This document shows positions 1 through 5,004 of a stretch of 5,022 nt of DNA, in pieces. How positions within the stretch are numbered: position 1 is the stretch's first letter; each line of letters opens with the position of its first letter. The stretch covers positions 1-5,022 of the forward strand of contig CAINOM010000706.1 of NCBI GenBank assembly GCA_903851455.1. The letters run 5' to 3'. The notes beneath the pieces are model-generated. The model had not been told where the DNA came from and searched no databases. It worked only from the letters and a program-made list of their open reading frames with translations. The translations under genes were made by a program, and so were the position numbers. Origin of the DNA: an uncultured Bacteroidota bacterium. GTDB lineage: Bacteria; Bacteroidota; Bacteroidia; Chitinophagales; Chitinophagaceae.

Positions 1-915
1 ATGGACCAGAAGATGCGCAGTAAGGTAATGGAGCGGTTCAAGAGCAAAGCACTCCAGTGCCTGGTGGCTACTGACGTAGCTGCACGTGGTATCGACGTTA
101 ATGACATTACCCACGTTATCAACTACGAGCTACCCGATGACCCTGAAGTATATACACACCGCAGTGGCCGTACGGCACGCGCCGGCAAGTCTGGTATCTG
201 TATGTCCATCGTTTCTCCTAAGCAGATATCCAATATCCGCCAGATAGAGCGCCTTGTAAAACAGAAGTTTCATAAGAGCGACATACCGGATGGTGCAGAG
301 ATCGTGCGTAAGAAGATGTTCTTCTACCTCGAGCAGATCGCAACAGCACAGCCGCAGGCAGATTTCGCAAAACTATACCGTGATTCTATCCACGACCAGT
401 TTGCTGATGTAGATAAGGACGAACTGATACGCAAGCTCATCTGGTTGCAGCTCAGGGAAACGATAGAAATATACCAGCATACCGAAGACCTCAATGCGGG
501 CTATGATCGCAAAGATGGCGCTGATAAGAGCCGCGGCAATCGTTATGTTCGCCTGTTCATCAACCTCGGAGAGAAAGACGGACTTAATGAGCAGAAACTG
601 TTGCAGTTCATTATGGAGTCTACCGACATTGCGCCCAATACCATAGACCGCATGACGGTTCGTGATATGAGCAGCTTCTTCAATGTTCCGGGCGATGCCG
701 CAGAATATATTATCGAGCACCTTTCTTCCAAGAAATTCAAAGGCCGCAAAGTGCGCCTTGAAGAAGCCGAGCAGCGTAGCTTTGGCGGCGGCACAGGCGA
801 CGCTCGCGGCGGCAGGCCTAAGCCCCAGGGCACAAGGTTTTCAGGCGATGTAAGGTCCTACGGCGGCGGCAGAGATGGCGGCGGTGGCGGCGGCTACAAA
901 GGCAAGCGGAAATAA
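1..915 (+). CDS. DEAD-box RNA helicase, C-terminal part (5' truncated by window edge)
   Basis: ATP-dependent RNA helicase of the CsdA/DbpA type, expected to remodel RNA such as ribosome assembly intermediates or cold-stabilised structures. Only the last 304 residues are visible. Residues 22-32 are motif V (VATDVAARGID) and residues 53-60 are motif VI (HRSGRTAR) of the second RecA-like domain. A mostly helical linker follows (about 85-170). Residues 181-257 match the DbpA-type RNA-binding domain (RLFINLG, KDGL, SFFNVP, FKGRKV). The tail from 258 to 304 is Gly/Arg/Lys-rich low complexity and probably adds nonspecific RNA binding. The first RecA domain (Walker A, DEAD box) and motif IV are missing because the gene begins left of the window, so the ATG at position 1 is an internal Met. 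The TAA stop at 913-915 is also the first triplet of the palindromic terminator region. Family assignment is firm. The exact paralogue (DeaD/CsdA versus DbpA or RhlE with an RBD) cannot be settled from this fragment. Confidence 0.95.
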   Translation: MDQKMRSKVMERFKSKALQCLVATDVAARGIDVNDITHVINYELPDDPEVYTHRSGRTARAGKSGICMSIVSPKQISNIRQIERLVKQKFHKSDIPDGAEIVRKKMFFYLEQIATAQPQADFAKLYRDSIHDQFADVDKDELIRKLIWLQLRETIEIYQHTEDLNAGYDRKDGADKSRGNRYVRLFINLGEKDGLNEQKLLQFIMESTDIAPNTIDRMTVRDMSSFFNVPGDAAEYIIEHLSSKKFKGRKVRLEEAEQRSFGGGTGDARGGRPKPQGTRFSGDVRSYGGGRDGGGGGGYKGKRK

Positions 916-943
916 TTTGAAAATTTGAAAGTGTGCTAATTTG

Positions 944-973
944 AAAATGCTGTTCGTTTCGAGCGGCATTTTT
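944..973 (+). terminator. Intrinsic terminator of the helicase gene
   Basis: As + strand RNA, 944-956 pairs with 960-972. This gives 13 bp with a 3-nt loop (957-959), a GC-richer core, an A/U base and a run of five T (969-973). The stem contains two G-U wobbles (951-965 and 953-963). In the opposite transcript these become A-C mismatches, so the hairpin is optimised for + strand transcription. It begins 28 nt after the helicase stop codon. The upstream A tract and the T tract fit a factor-independent terminator. Confidence 0.75.
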
Positions 974-981
974 CATTAACG

Positions 982-1011
982 AAAAATGCCCCGCATTTCG
1001 CAGGGCATTTT
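982..1011 (-). terminator. Intrinsic terminator of the minus-strand beta-barrel gene
   Basis: As - strand RNA, 1011-1000 pairs with 994-983. This gives 12 bp with a 5-nt loop and a run of five T ending at 982. The one wobble (1002-992) is G-U in the - transcript but A-C in the + transcript, so this stem favours the gene converging from the right. It is still strong enough (a 9-bp AAAATGCCC/GGGCATTTT core) to act as a back-up terminator on the + strand. It is the exact mirror of the 944-972 hairpin about the dyad centre. Confidence 0.75.
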
Positions 1012-1039
1012 CAAATTTTCAAATTCCCGAATTTTCAAA

Positions 1040-1897
1040 TTAGTTCAACCTGTCGTGCGGGTTGTAGGTATCGTAAGTGTTGTACCATGCTGTTTCTGGC
1101 CATTTGCCGGAGAACGGCATCAGCACAAGCGACACCATGAAATTGGAAGTAGAGGTAAATCCAAACGGACCGTCGGTTATCGGGTGGTTAGGATTAGTAG
1201 TACTTGGAATAGCATTGTTCGCGTCAAACAGGTTTACTCTGCCCATTGTATACATCAGTCGCACTTTTATGCACCAGCCAAGGAAAAATCCACCTTCTAT
1301 TTTCGCATAAGGAGTAACTCCGAAATTGAACTGGTTGTCATAAGTGCTCACCGTAGACAGATTGCTCATGTACATCTGTGGAATAACACCCGCACCAAAT
1401 GTAGCACAAAGCCCTAAGCGCTTGGTAAGTACCGCCGCATCACAACCGATCTTGTATTCTACACCAAGCGGTAATGCCGCCTCATAAGAATAGCCGCTAA
1501 GGGGCTCGTCTGCATCGCTGAGCGATCCGTCTATACCATATACCTGGTTCAGTTTCTGCCATTGGTACATATTTATCATCAGTTGCACGTCCATCGCCCA
1601 GCAGCTGATGTGACCTGTTTTCTTAAACGGAGCAGAAAGTCCTATCGTAAGACCAAAACCCTGGCCTGTAAGTGTTCTTTTCATTGTCGTGTCGCCGATA
1701 AAAGGACTGGTAACACGTGTCACCCCGTTGATCTCACCGAAGGGCATTACCGCACCCAGTCCGATCTCATAGCGCTTCAGATCCCCGAAATAGCTGGAAA
1801 ATGGATCAAGCTTAAACTGGTACTGCGCAAAGCTATAGGAGGGTATAACCAGTAATGCAAACACAAGAAGTATCAATGGTTTCTTAATAAAATTCAT
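1040..1897 (-). CDS. Exported, probable outer-membrane beta-barrel protein of unknown function
   Basis: I do not recognise a specific family. The 285-residue product starts with a classical signal peptide: KK at 6-7, a hydrophobic stretch at 8-19 and probable cleavage after SFA at residue 24, leaving Gln25 as the first mature residue. There is no lipobox cysteine. The mature part alternates short amphipathic strands rich in Gly and aromatics with polar turns (for example 43-52, 80-90, 138-151, 161-171, 197-219, 251-261). This is how Bacteroidota outer-membrane beta-barrels look. Four cysteines (99, 152, 164, 209) are unusual for such a barrel. A 24-residue tail rich in W, Y, N and D follows the last predicted strand. 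The start is set at the ATG (1895-1897): AAAGG lies nine bases upstream, whereas the in-frame TTG at 1901-1903 is only three bases from it. The TAA stop is the outer end of the palindrome shared with the helicase gene. It is transcribed alone. The barrel call is an inference from composition and the signal peptide. Confidence 0.75.
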   Translation of the reverse strand: MNFIKKPLILLVFALLVIPSYSFAQYQFKLDPFSSYFGDLKRYEIGLGAVMPFGEINGVTRVTSPFIGDTTMKRTLTGQGFGLTIGLSAPFKKTGHISCWAMDVQLMINMYQWQKLNQVYGIDGSLSDADEPLSGYSYEAALPLGVEYKIGCDAAVLTKRLGLCATFGAGVIPQMYMSNLSTVSTYDNQFNFGVTPYAKIEGGFFLGWCIKVRLMYTMGRVNLFDANNAIPSTTNPNHPITDGPFGFTSTSNFMVSLVLMPFSGKWPETAWYNTYDTYNPHDRLN

Positions 1898-1989
1898 ATT
1901 CAAGTACCTTTAGGTTGTAAAAATATAAAAAGACCGCTAAAAATACTATTTTATTAATAAATGACACTTTTAAGTGATTTAATCAGCAT
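1898..1989. promoter_or_regulatory. AT-rich divergent leader region between the barrel gene and the SET gene
   Basis: These 92 bp must contain the 5' signals of both divergent genes. On the - strand TATATTTT (1927-1920) matches seven of eight positions of the Bacteroidota -7 consensus TAnnTTTG, at a workable distance from the barrel gene start. No clear -33 TTTG lies at the right spacing. A 12-bp dyad, CACTT-TT-AAGTG (1965-1976), ends 13 bases before the SET gene ATG and could be an operator or chance. No convincing + strand -7 element is visible. Confidence 0.3.
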
Positions 1990-2376
1990 ATGGCAGAGAA
2001 ACTCGTAGTAATAGGCGTTACCAAAGATAAGGGGCGGGGCGTGTTTGCAAAAAAAGCCATCAAGGCCGATACCGTCATCGAAACCGCACCAGTCATAGTT
2101 ATGAGCAATGAAGACAGGCTGCTGCTGGACAAGACCCTGCTCCACGATTATATTTTTGAATGGCAGCCGGGAGGCGAGCTCATGTGCTGCATGGCGCTGG
2201 GCTGGATCCCGATATACAATCATTCTTACCGCTCAAACTGCGAATACTTTATGAACTACGATGATGATACCATGTACGTTCAGGCAGTTCGCGATATAAA
2301 GGCCGGTGAAGAACTGACCATCAACTACAACGGCGAGTGGAATGAAAAAAAGAAAGTGTGGTTCGATGTAAAGTAG
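1990..2376 (+). CDS. Small stand-alone SET-domain protein (putative lysine methyltransferase)
   Basis: A 128-residue protein that is almost entirely one SET domain, the fold that transfers methyl from S-adenosylmethionine to lysine side chains. The landmarks are in order: GRGVFA at 15-20 (N-terminal SET motif); NHSYRSNC at 77-84, equivalent to the NHSCxPN substrate and cofactor motif; and GEELTINY at 106-113, with Tyr113 at the catalytic tyrosine position. Differences from eukaryotic histone enzymes are visible. Ser82 stands where Pro is usual, there are no pre-SET cysteine clusters, and there is no post-SET cysteine motif after Tyr113, only a short GEW and a lysine-rich end. Cys66 and Cys67 are isolated. 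The protein lacks a signal peptide, so it should act in the cytoplasm. Its substrate is unknown. The ATG start has no Shine-Dalgarno, as is common in this phylum. The gene is single, divergent from the barrel gene and convergent with the GSCFA gene 7 bp away. Confidence 0.85.
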   Translation: MAEKLVVIGVTKDKGRGVFAKKAIKADTVIETAPVIVMSNEDRLLLDKTLLHDYIFEWQPGGELMCCMALGWIPIYNHSYRSNCEYFMNYDDDTMYVQAVRDIKAGEELTINYNGEWNEKKKVWFDVK

Positions 2377-2383
2377 TTGTAGC

Positions 2384-3361
2384 TTACCCCTGACTGAAAT
2401 ATTGTATCTCTTTTTCCATGCCCAGGAATGGATACTTATCCATTAGTGCTTTTGTCTTTTCAGCATAACTGACCTTGAATTTCTTATGCGCTTCTGTTTC
2501 CGGGAAGCGTGTGCGGTGCGACCGTGCAGTAACGATATCCTGCACCTGCTTCATGATCTCATGCGCCAATGGGGCTATACATGACTTTGTAAAATGTTCC
2601 CAGACAAATTGGGTTGCGGGGAAATTAGGATGAACGAGGTCGATATCATAAAAGCGGTAATCGCGCAGCACATCTATTACCAGTTCGTACGCAGGGAAAT
2701 ACTGCACTTTTTCAAACTGTTCGCGCAGTATATGCACTGACTCTATCAGCCTTGCTTTACTGCGATTGTTGTCCACAACGCCATCACGTATATGGCGCAC
2801 CGGGCTTATCGTCAGCATCACCTGCACAAACGGATTTAAAGCAAACAATCGTTCCATCGTTTGACTAAGGGCGGCAACGATCACCTCTGTGGTAAGTAAT
2901 TTTTTCTCAAACCACTGAGCCGGCGCGCGGTGATTGTTAGCCACAGGTTTCCCTGATTCTTTCAGGTAGTATTGAAATGCTGACCCAAGCGTAATGATCA
3001 CCCAATCGGCTTTCCTTATAAAATCTGACGCCTCGGTTTGCGATGCATTGATTCCATTGAGTGCAGCAACTGCATCTATATTTGAGAAGCGGGTATGGTG
3101 GTCCCAGCTATTCCACAATTCATTCAGGGAAAACAGCTCCTCCTGTTTGTATTGTCTGCCATCCATATATCCGTCCAGGCTGCTGGCCACACTCAGCGGA
3201 TTGAACAGGATACCATGCGGATTGGATAGTACCTTGAATTTACTTTGATGCAGCCGGTCAGCTATATGCTCCGTAAAGCACGAACCCGTCAGCAGGATAT
3301 TATCCGTATAACTTATTGGTTTCGGTAACTGTGGAATATCCAGGGCAAGCGTGAATTGCAT
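2384..3361 (-). CDS. GSCFA-domain protein
   Basis: The product has 325 residues from the ATG at 3359-3361. It carries the signature of the GSCFA family (Pfam GSCFA): LLTGSCFTEHIADRL with GSCF at 26-29, then NPHGILFNP at 47-55, TLGSAF at 124-129, SPVRH at 186-190, FPAYE at 222-226 and DIDLVHPN at 239-246. The layout resembles SGNH/GDSL hydrolases: an early nucleophile-type loop, a Gly block, and a late Asp-x-x-His in DLVH. That relation and any acyl-hydrolase or acyltransferase activity are inference, since the family has no well-established substrate as far as I know. There is no signal peptide, so it is probably cytoplasmic. An AAAGG lies 11 bases before the ATG. An in-frame TTG six bases upstream is less well placed and not expected as a start. 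It follows the isoaspartate methyltransferase gene after 33 bp on the same strand with no terminator between, so the two are probably co-transcribed. Confidence 0.88.
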   Translation of the reverse strand: MQFTLALDIPQLPKPISYTDNILLTGSCFTEHIADRLHQSKFKVLSNPHGILFNPLSVASSLDGYMDGRQYKQEELFSLNELWNSWDHHTRFSNIDAVAALNGINASQTEASDFIRKADWVIITLGSAFQYYLKESGKPVANNHRAPAQWFEKKLLTTEVIVAALSQTMERLFALNPFVQVMLTISPVRHIRDGVVDNNRSKARLIESVHILREQFEKVQYFPAYELVIDVLRDYRFYDIDLVHPNFPATQFVWEHFTKSCIAPLAHEIMKQVQDIVTARSHRTRFPETEAHKKFKVSYAEKTKALMDKYPFLGMEKEIQYFSQG

Positions 3362-3394
3362 ATTCAAAAATACCTTTTTTAAAGGATCATCTTC

Positions 3395-4072
3395 CTAGCG
3401 GGAAATATTATTATTTTTCCCTTCAAGCATAGGTACAAACGAAAAGTCGCCCATTTCCTGCTGACCTATATCGCCCTCATTGTACTTGATGATGCGCATC
3501 ATTTTTTGTTTGCCGTCATCGCCTACAGGTACCACCATTATTCCACCCGGCTTCAGCTGGTCTATGAGTTTAGGAGGTATGAACGGCGCTCCGCAGGTGA
3601 TGATGATCTTGTCAAATGGGGCGTAAGATGGCAGCCCTTCAAAACCATCACCGTAAAACCGCTTGATGTTGGGATATTTTTTCAGCAAAAAGAATTGCCC
3701 GGTAAAATCATACAGCTCTTTCTGCCGCTCTATGGTGAACAGGCTTACACCCAGCTCTGCCAGCACACAAGACTGGTAAGCGCTGCCGGTACCCACCTCC
3801 AGTACTTTATCAAATTTTTTGATCTCCAGCAGTTGTGTTTGATAGGCTACCGTATATGGCTGCGATATGGTCTGTCCGGCTGTAATAGGAAAAGCCTTGT
3901 CTTCATACGCTCGCCGCTCGAAGGCTGTGTCCAGGAAAAAATGCCGCGGTATTGCTTCCATTGCTGCCAGTACTCGTTCATCCTTTATCCCTTTTGGCCG
4001 CAGGCTGTCTATCAGTTGTTTCCTCAGTCCCTTATGTACGTAAGTATCTTCTTTCGGCTTGCTATGCAACAT
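3395..4072 (-). CDS. pcm: Protein-L-isoaspartate O-methyltransferase
   Basis: Cytoplasmic protein-repair enzyme. It methylates L-isoaspartyl residues with S-adenosylmethionine so that damaged Asp/Asn sites can revert to Asp. At 225 residues it is close to the family length. Visible motifs are the N-terminal KGLRKQLIDSLRPKGI and PRHFF (14-46), GQTISQP at 66-72 (the substrate-side family signature), the SAM-binding motif I VLEVGTGSAYQ at 90-100, TIERQ at 113-117 with the ribose-binding acidic residue, GDGFEGLP at 141-148, FDKIIITCGAP at 153-163, LKPGGIMVVPVG at 173-184 and the terminal FVPML at 212-216. Two positions differ from what I expect: Ala98 where GTGSGYQ is usual, and Cys-Gly at 160-161 where Ala-Ala is common. 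Neither should abolish activity. The ATG start agrees with the family N-terminus. A TAACTTTG promoter element ends only four bases before it, suggesting a leaderless or near-leaderless message. It is the first gene of a probable two-gene operon with the GSCFA gene. Confidence 0.95.
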   Translation of the reverse strand: MLHSKPKEDTYVHKGLRKQLIDSLRPKGIKDERVLAAMEAIPRHFFLDTAFERRAYEDKAFPITAGQTISQPYTVAYQTQLLEIKKFDKVLEVGTGSAYQSCVLAELGVSLFTIERQKELYDFTGQFFLLKKYPNIKRFYGDGFEGLPSYAPFDKIIITCGAPFIPPKLIDQLKPGGIMVVPVGDDGKQKMMRIIKYNEGDIGQQEMGDFSFVPMLEGKNNNISR

Positions 4073-4074
4073 GG

Positions 4075-4084
4075 CGCAAAGTTA
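4075..4084 (-). promoter_or_regulatory. Bacteroidota-type -7 promoter element for the pcm-GSCFA operon
   Basis: On the - strand it reads TAACTTTGCG, a perfect TAnnTTTG match whose last consensus base lies four bases from the pcm ATG. A TTTT at 4107-4104 sits 19 bases upstream, where the -33 TTTG is expected. A true TTTG at 4102-4099 is only 14 bases away. A start site a few bases downstream would fall on or next to the ATG. Confidence 0.5.
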
Positions 4085-4243
4085 ACTTAGTAAAGAGTCA
4101 AATAAAAGTACACTGACGCAGCCCTTATTTTAATTTGTTGGCACGAAAAATATAGCACCTATAATAAATGCATGGTGCCTGTATCAGCCTTCGATGGATT
4201 CGCGGTTTTTATTGCGTATCGGATTTATGAGGCGGATACAGGC

Positions 4244-4253
4244 TAACTTTGCG
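4244..4253 (+). promoter_or_regulatory. Bacteroidota-type -7 promoter element for the reductase gene
   Basis: TAACTTTGCG matches TAnnTTTG perfectly and is identical to the element before pcm. Transcription from here would start around 4256-4260 and leave a leader of roughly 15-20 bases before the ATG at 4275. The upstream half is poor: the nearest candidate, TTTA at 4224-4227, is 16 bases away and lacks the final G. The position supports the downstream ATG as the real start. Confidence 0.5.
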
Positions 4254-4274
4254 AGGGGACTAAAAATCAGGAAT

Positions 4275-4943
4275 ATGGAGCAGCATATTGTCAGCATACT
4301 CGATATCGGCGATGTAACACATAATGTGAAGTTCTTCCGGCTCGAACGTCCGGCTGGCTATTCGTTTACTCCCGGCCACGCTACGGACGTGTCTATAAAC
4401 AAACCCGGCTGGGAAGAGAAAAAACGGCCGTTTACCTTCACAGCGTTGGCCGACAAGCCATACCTTGAATTTACCATCAAGAGATATGCCGACCACGATG
4501 GTGTCACTAATCAAATGCATGGCCTGAAGCCTGGAGATGAGCTCATCATCAGGGATGTCTGGGGTGCTATCGAATACAAAGGCCCCGGATATTTCATTGC
4601 CGGCGGGGCGGGCATCACCCCTTTCATAGCCATACTGCGGCAATTGCATCACGACAGCAAGCTGGAGGGTTGCAAACTCATATTTGCCAATAAAACCGCA
4701 GGCGATATTATTTACGAGGCAGAGCTGACCTCTATGTTAGGAAATGATTTTATCAATATACTCTCGGAAGACACTGGCGGAAAATACCTTCATGGTCGCA
4801 TTGACGAGGCTTTCTTAATGAAAACGATCCCTGATTTCAACACGCACTTCTACGTTTGCGGCCCGGACAAGATGATCGCCGATATAAACGGCATCCTGGT
4901 AAAGCATGGCGCAGATCCCGAGCGGGTTGTCTTTGAAAAATAG
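4275..4943 (+). CDS. Ferredoxin/flavodoxin-NAD(P)H reductase family oxidoreductase
   Basis: A 222-residue flavoprotein of the ferredoxin-NADP reductase superfamily. The family moves electrons between NAD(P)H and a carrier such as flavodoxin, ferredoxin or a partner oxygenase. Residues 1-100 form the flavin-binding barrel: RPFTF at 51-55 is the RxYS-type flavin motif, and GLKPGDELIIRDVWG (83-97) is the usual end of this domain. Residues 101-222 form the nucleotide domain, with IAGGAGITPF at 108-117 (pyrophosphate-binding GGxGxTP) and CGPDKM at 195-200, ending in VFEK. There is no C-terminal 2Fe-2S domain and no transmembrane segment, so it is a soluble reductase that needs a separate partner. 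The start is the ATG at 4275. An upstream ATG at 4194 would add 27 residues of basic, non-family sequence and would lie upstream of the promoter at 4244. AGGA lies only two bases before the ATG, so the ribosome-binding site is not classical. The physiological partner is not shown by the context. Confidence 0.88.
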   Translation: MEQHIVSILDIGDVTHNVKFFRLERPAGYSFTPGHATDVSINKPGWEEKKRPFTFTALADKPYLEFTIKRYADHDGVTNQMHGLKPGDELIIRDVWGAIEYKGPGYFIAGGAGITPFIAILRQLHHDSKLEGCKLIFANKTAGDIIYEAELTSMLGNDFINILSEDTGGKYLHGRIDEAFLMKTIPDFNTHFYVCGPDKMIADINGILVKHGADPERVVFEK

Positions 4944-5004
4944 GGTAAAATATCATCTGTTTTGCCGGTACTAGTTAAATCAGCGTTAAACCGTATATTG
5001 CTAA

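Larger units (their letters stand above)
913..1042. repeat. 130-bp stop-to-stop imperfect palindrome (two mirrored 65-nt modules)
   Basis: The dyad is centred between 977 and 978 on a TTAA (976-979). Paired positions sum to 1955 throughout, so the halves have no length difference. Matching blocks are TAATTTGAAAATT (913-925 against 1030-1042), AATTTGAAAATGC (938-950 against 1005-1017) and GCATTTTTC followed by A/G then TT (966-977 against 978-989). Between them lie a 12-nt spacer and a 15-nt hairpin interior that have diverged in sequence but not in length. The first three bases of each half are the TAA stop of the converging genes. The decamer AATTTGAAAA occurs at 914, 938 and, with one change, 922. 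Its complement occurs at 1008, 1016 and 1032. A further 17-bp perfect inverted match in another register pairs 914-930 with 1009-1025. The structure is read directly from the sequence. Whether it is a dispersed repeat family is inference. Confidence 0.85.
4073..4274. promoter_or_regulatory. Divergent intergenic region between pcm and the reductase gene
   Basis: This 202-bp region holds two outward-facing copies of the decamer TAACTTTGCG (4084-4075 on - and 4244-4253 on +), one for each flanking gene. It also has a 9-bp perfect inverted repeat, GCCTGTATC at 4177-4185 and GATACAGGC at 4235-4243, the second arm ending directly against the + strand -7 element. A weaker hairpin pairs GCACC (4155-4159) with GGTGC (4174-4178). 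An open frame reaching back to an ATG at 4194 crosses the promoter and is not taken as coding. No small gene or RNA is recognised. Confidence 0.5.

Noticed and set aside
373..833. Two - strand open frames opposite the helicase
   Set aside because: The + strand shows the conserved helicase and RNA-binding domains. The complementary frames have no family features.
965..990. Perfect 10-bp hairpin GGCATTTTTC/GAAAAATGCC as a third terminator
   Set aside because: It has no T tract after the stem in either direction and arises automatically because the T-rich ends of two terminators face each other.
914..1041. Spaced copies of AATTTGAAAA that could suggest a CRISPR-like or iteron array
   Set aside because: Only three copies lie on each strand, spacing is 8 and 16 bases, and the copies are mirrored about one centre. 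This fits a palindromic 3'-end element, not a CRISPR or replication origin.
986..1417. Open frame on the + strand opposite the barrel gene
   Set aside because: It begins inside the terminator palindrome and its composition looks like an antisense shadow, with no domain or plausible leader.
1901..1903. TTG start for the barrel gene, adding two residues
   Set aside because: It is only three bases from AAAGG, and the ATG at 1895-1897 has normal spacing and directly precedes the signal peptide.
3365..3367. TTG start for the GSCFA gene
   Set aside because: The ATG at 3359-3361 is better spaced from AAAGG, and the extra two residues add nothing to the domain.
3506..4090. Long open frame on the + strand opposite pcm
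   Set aside because: It is the complement of a strongly conserved methyltransferase gene, and its translation shows no recognisable domain.
4194..4274. N-terminal extension of the reductase from an ATG at 4194
   Set aside because: The 27 extra residues are basic and unlike the family, and the region contains the probable promoter at 4244-4253.
4944..4966. Hairpin GGTAAAA/TTTTGCC after the reductase stop as a terminator
   Set aside because: It has only seven pairs including one wobble, the T run is inside the stem rather than after it, and the loop is long.
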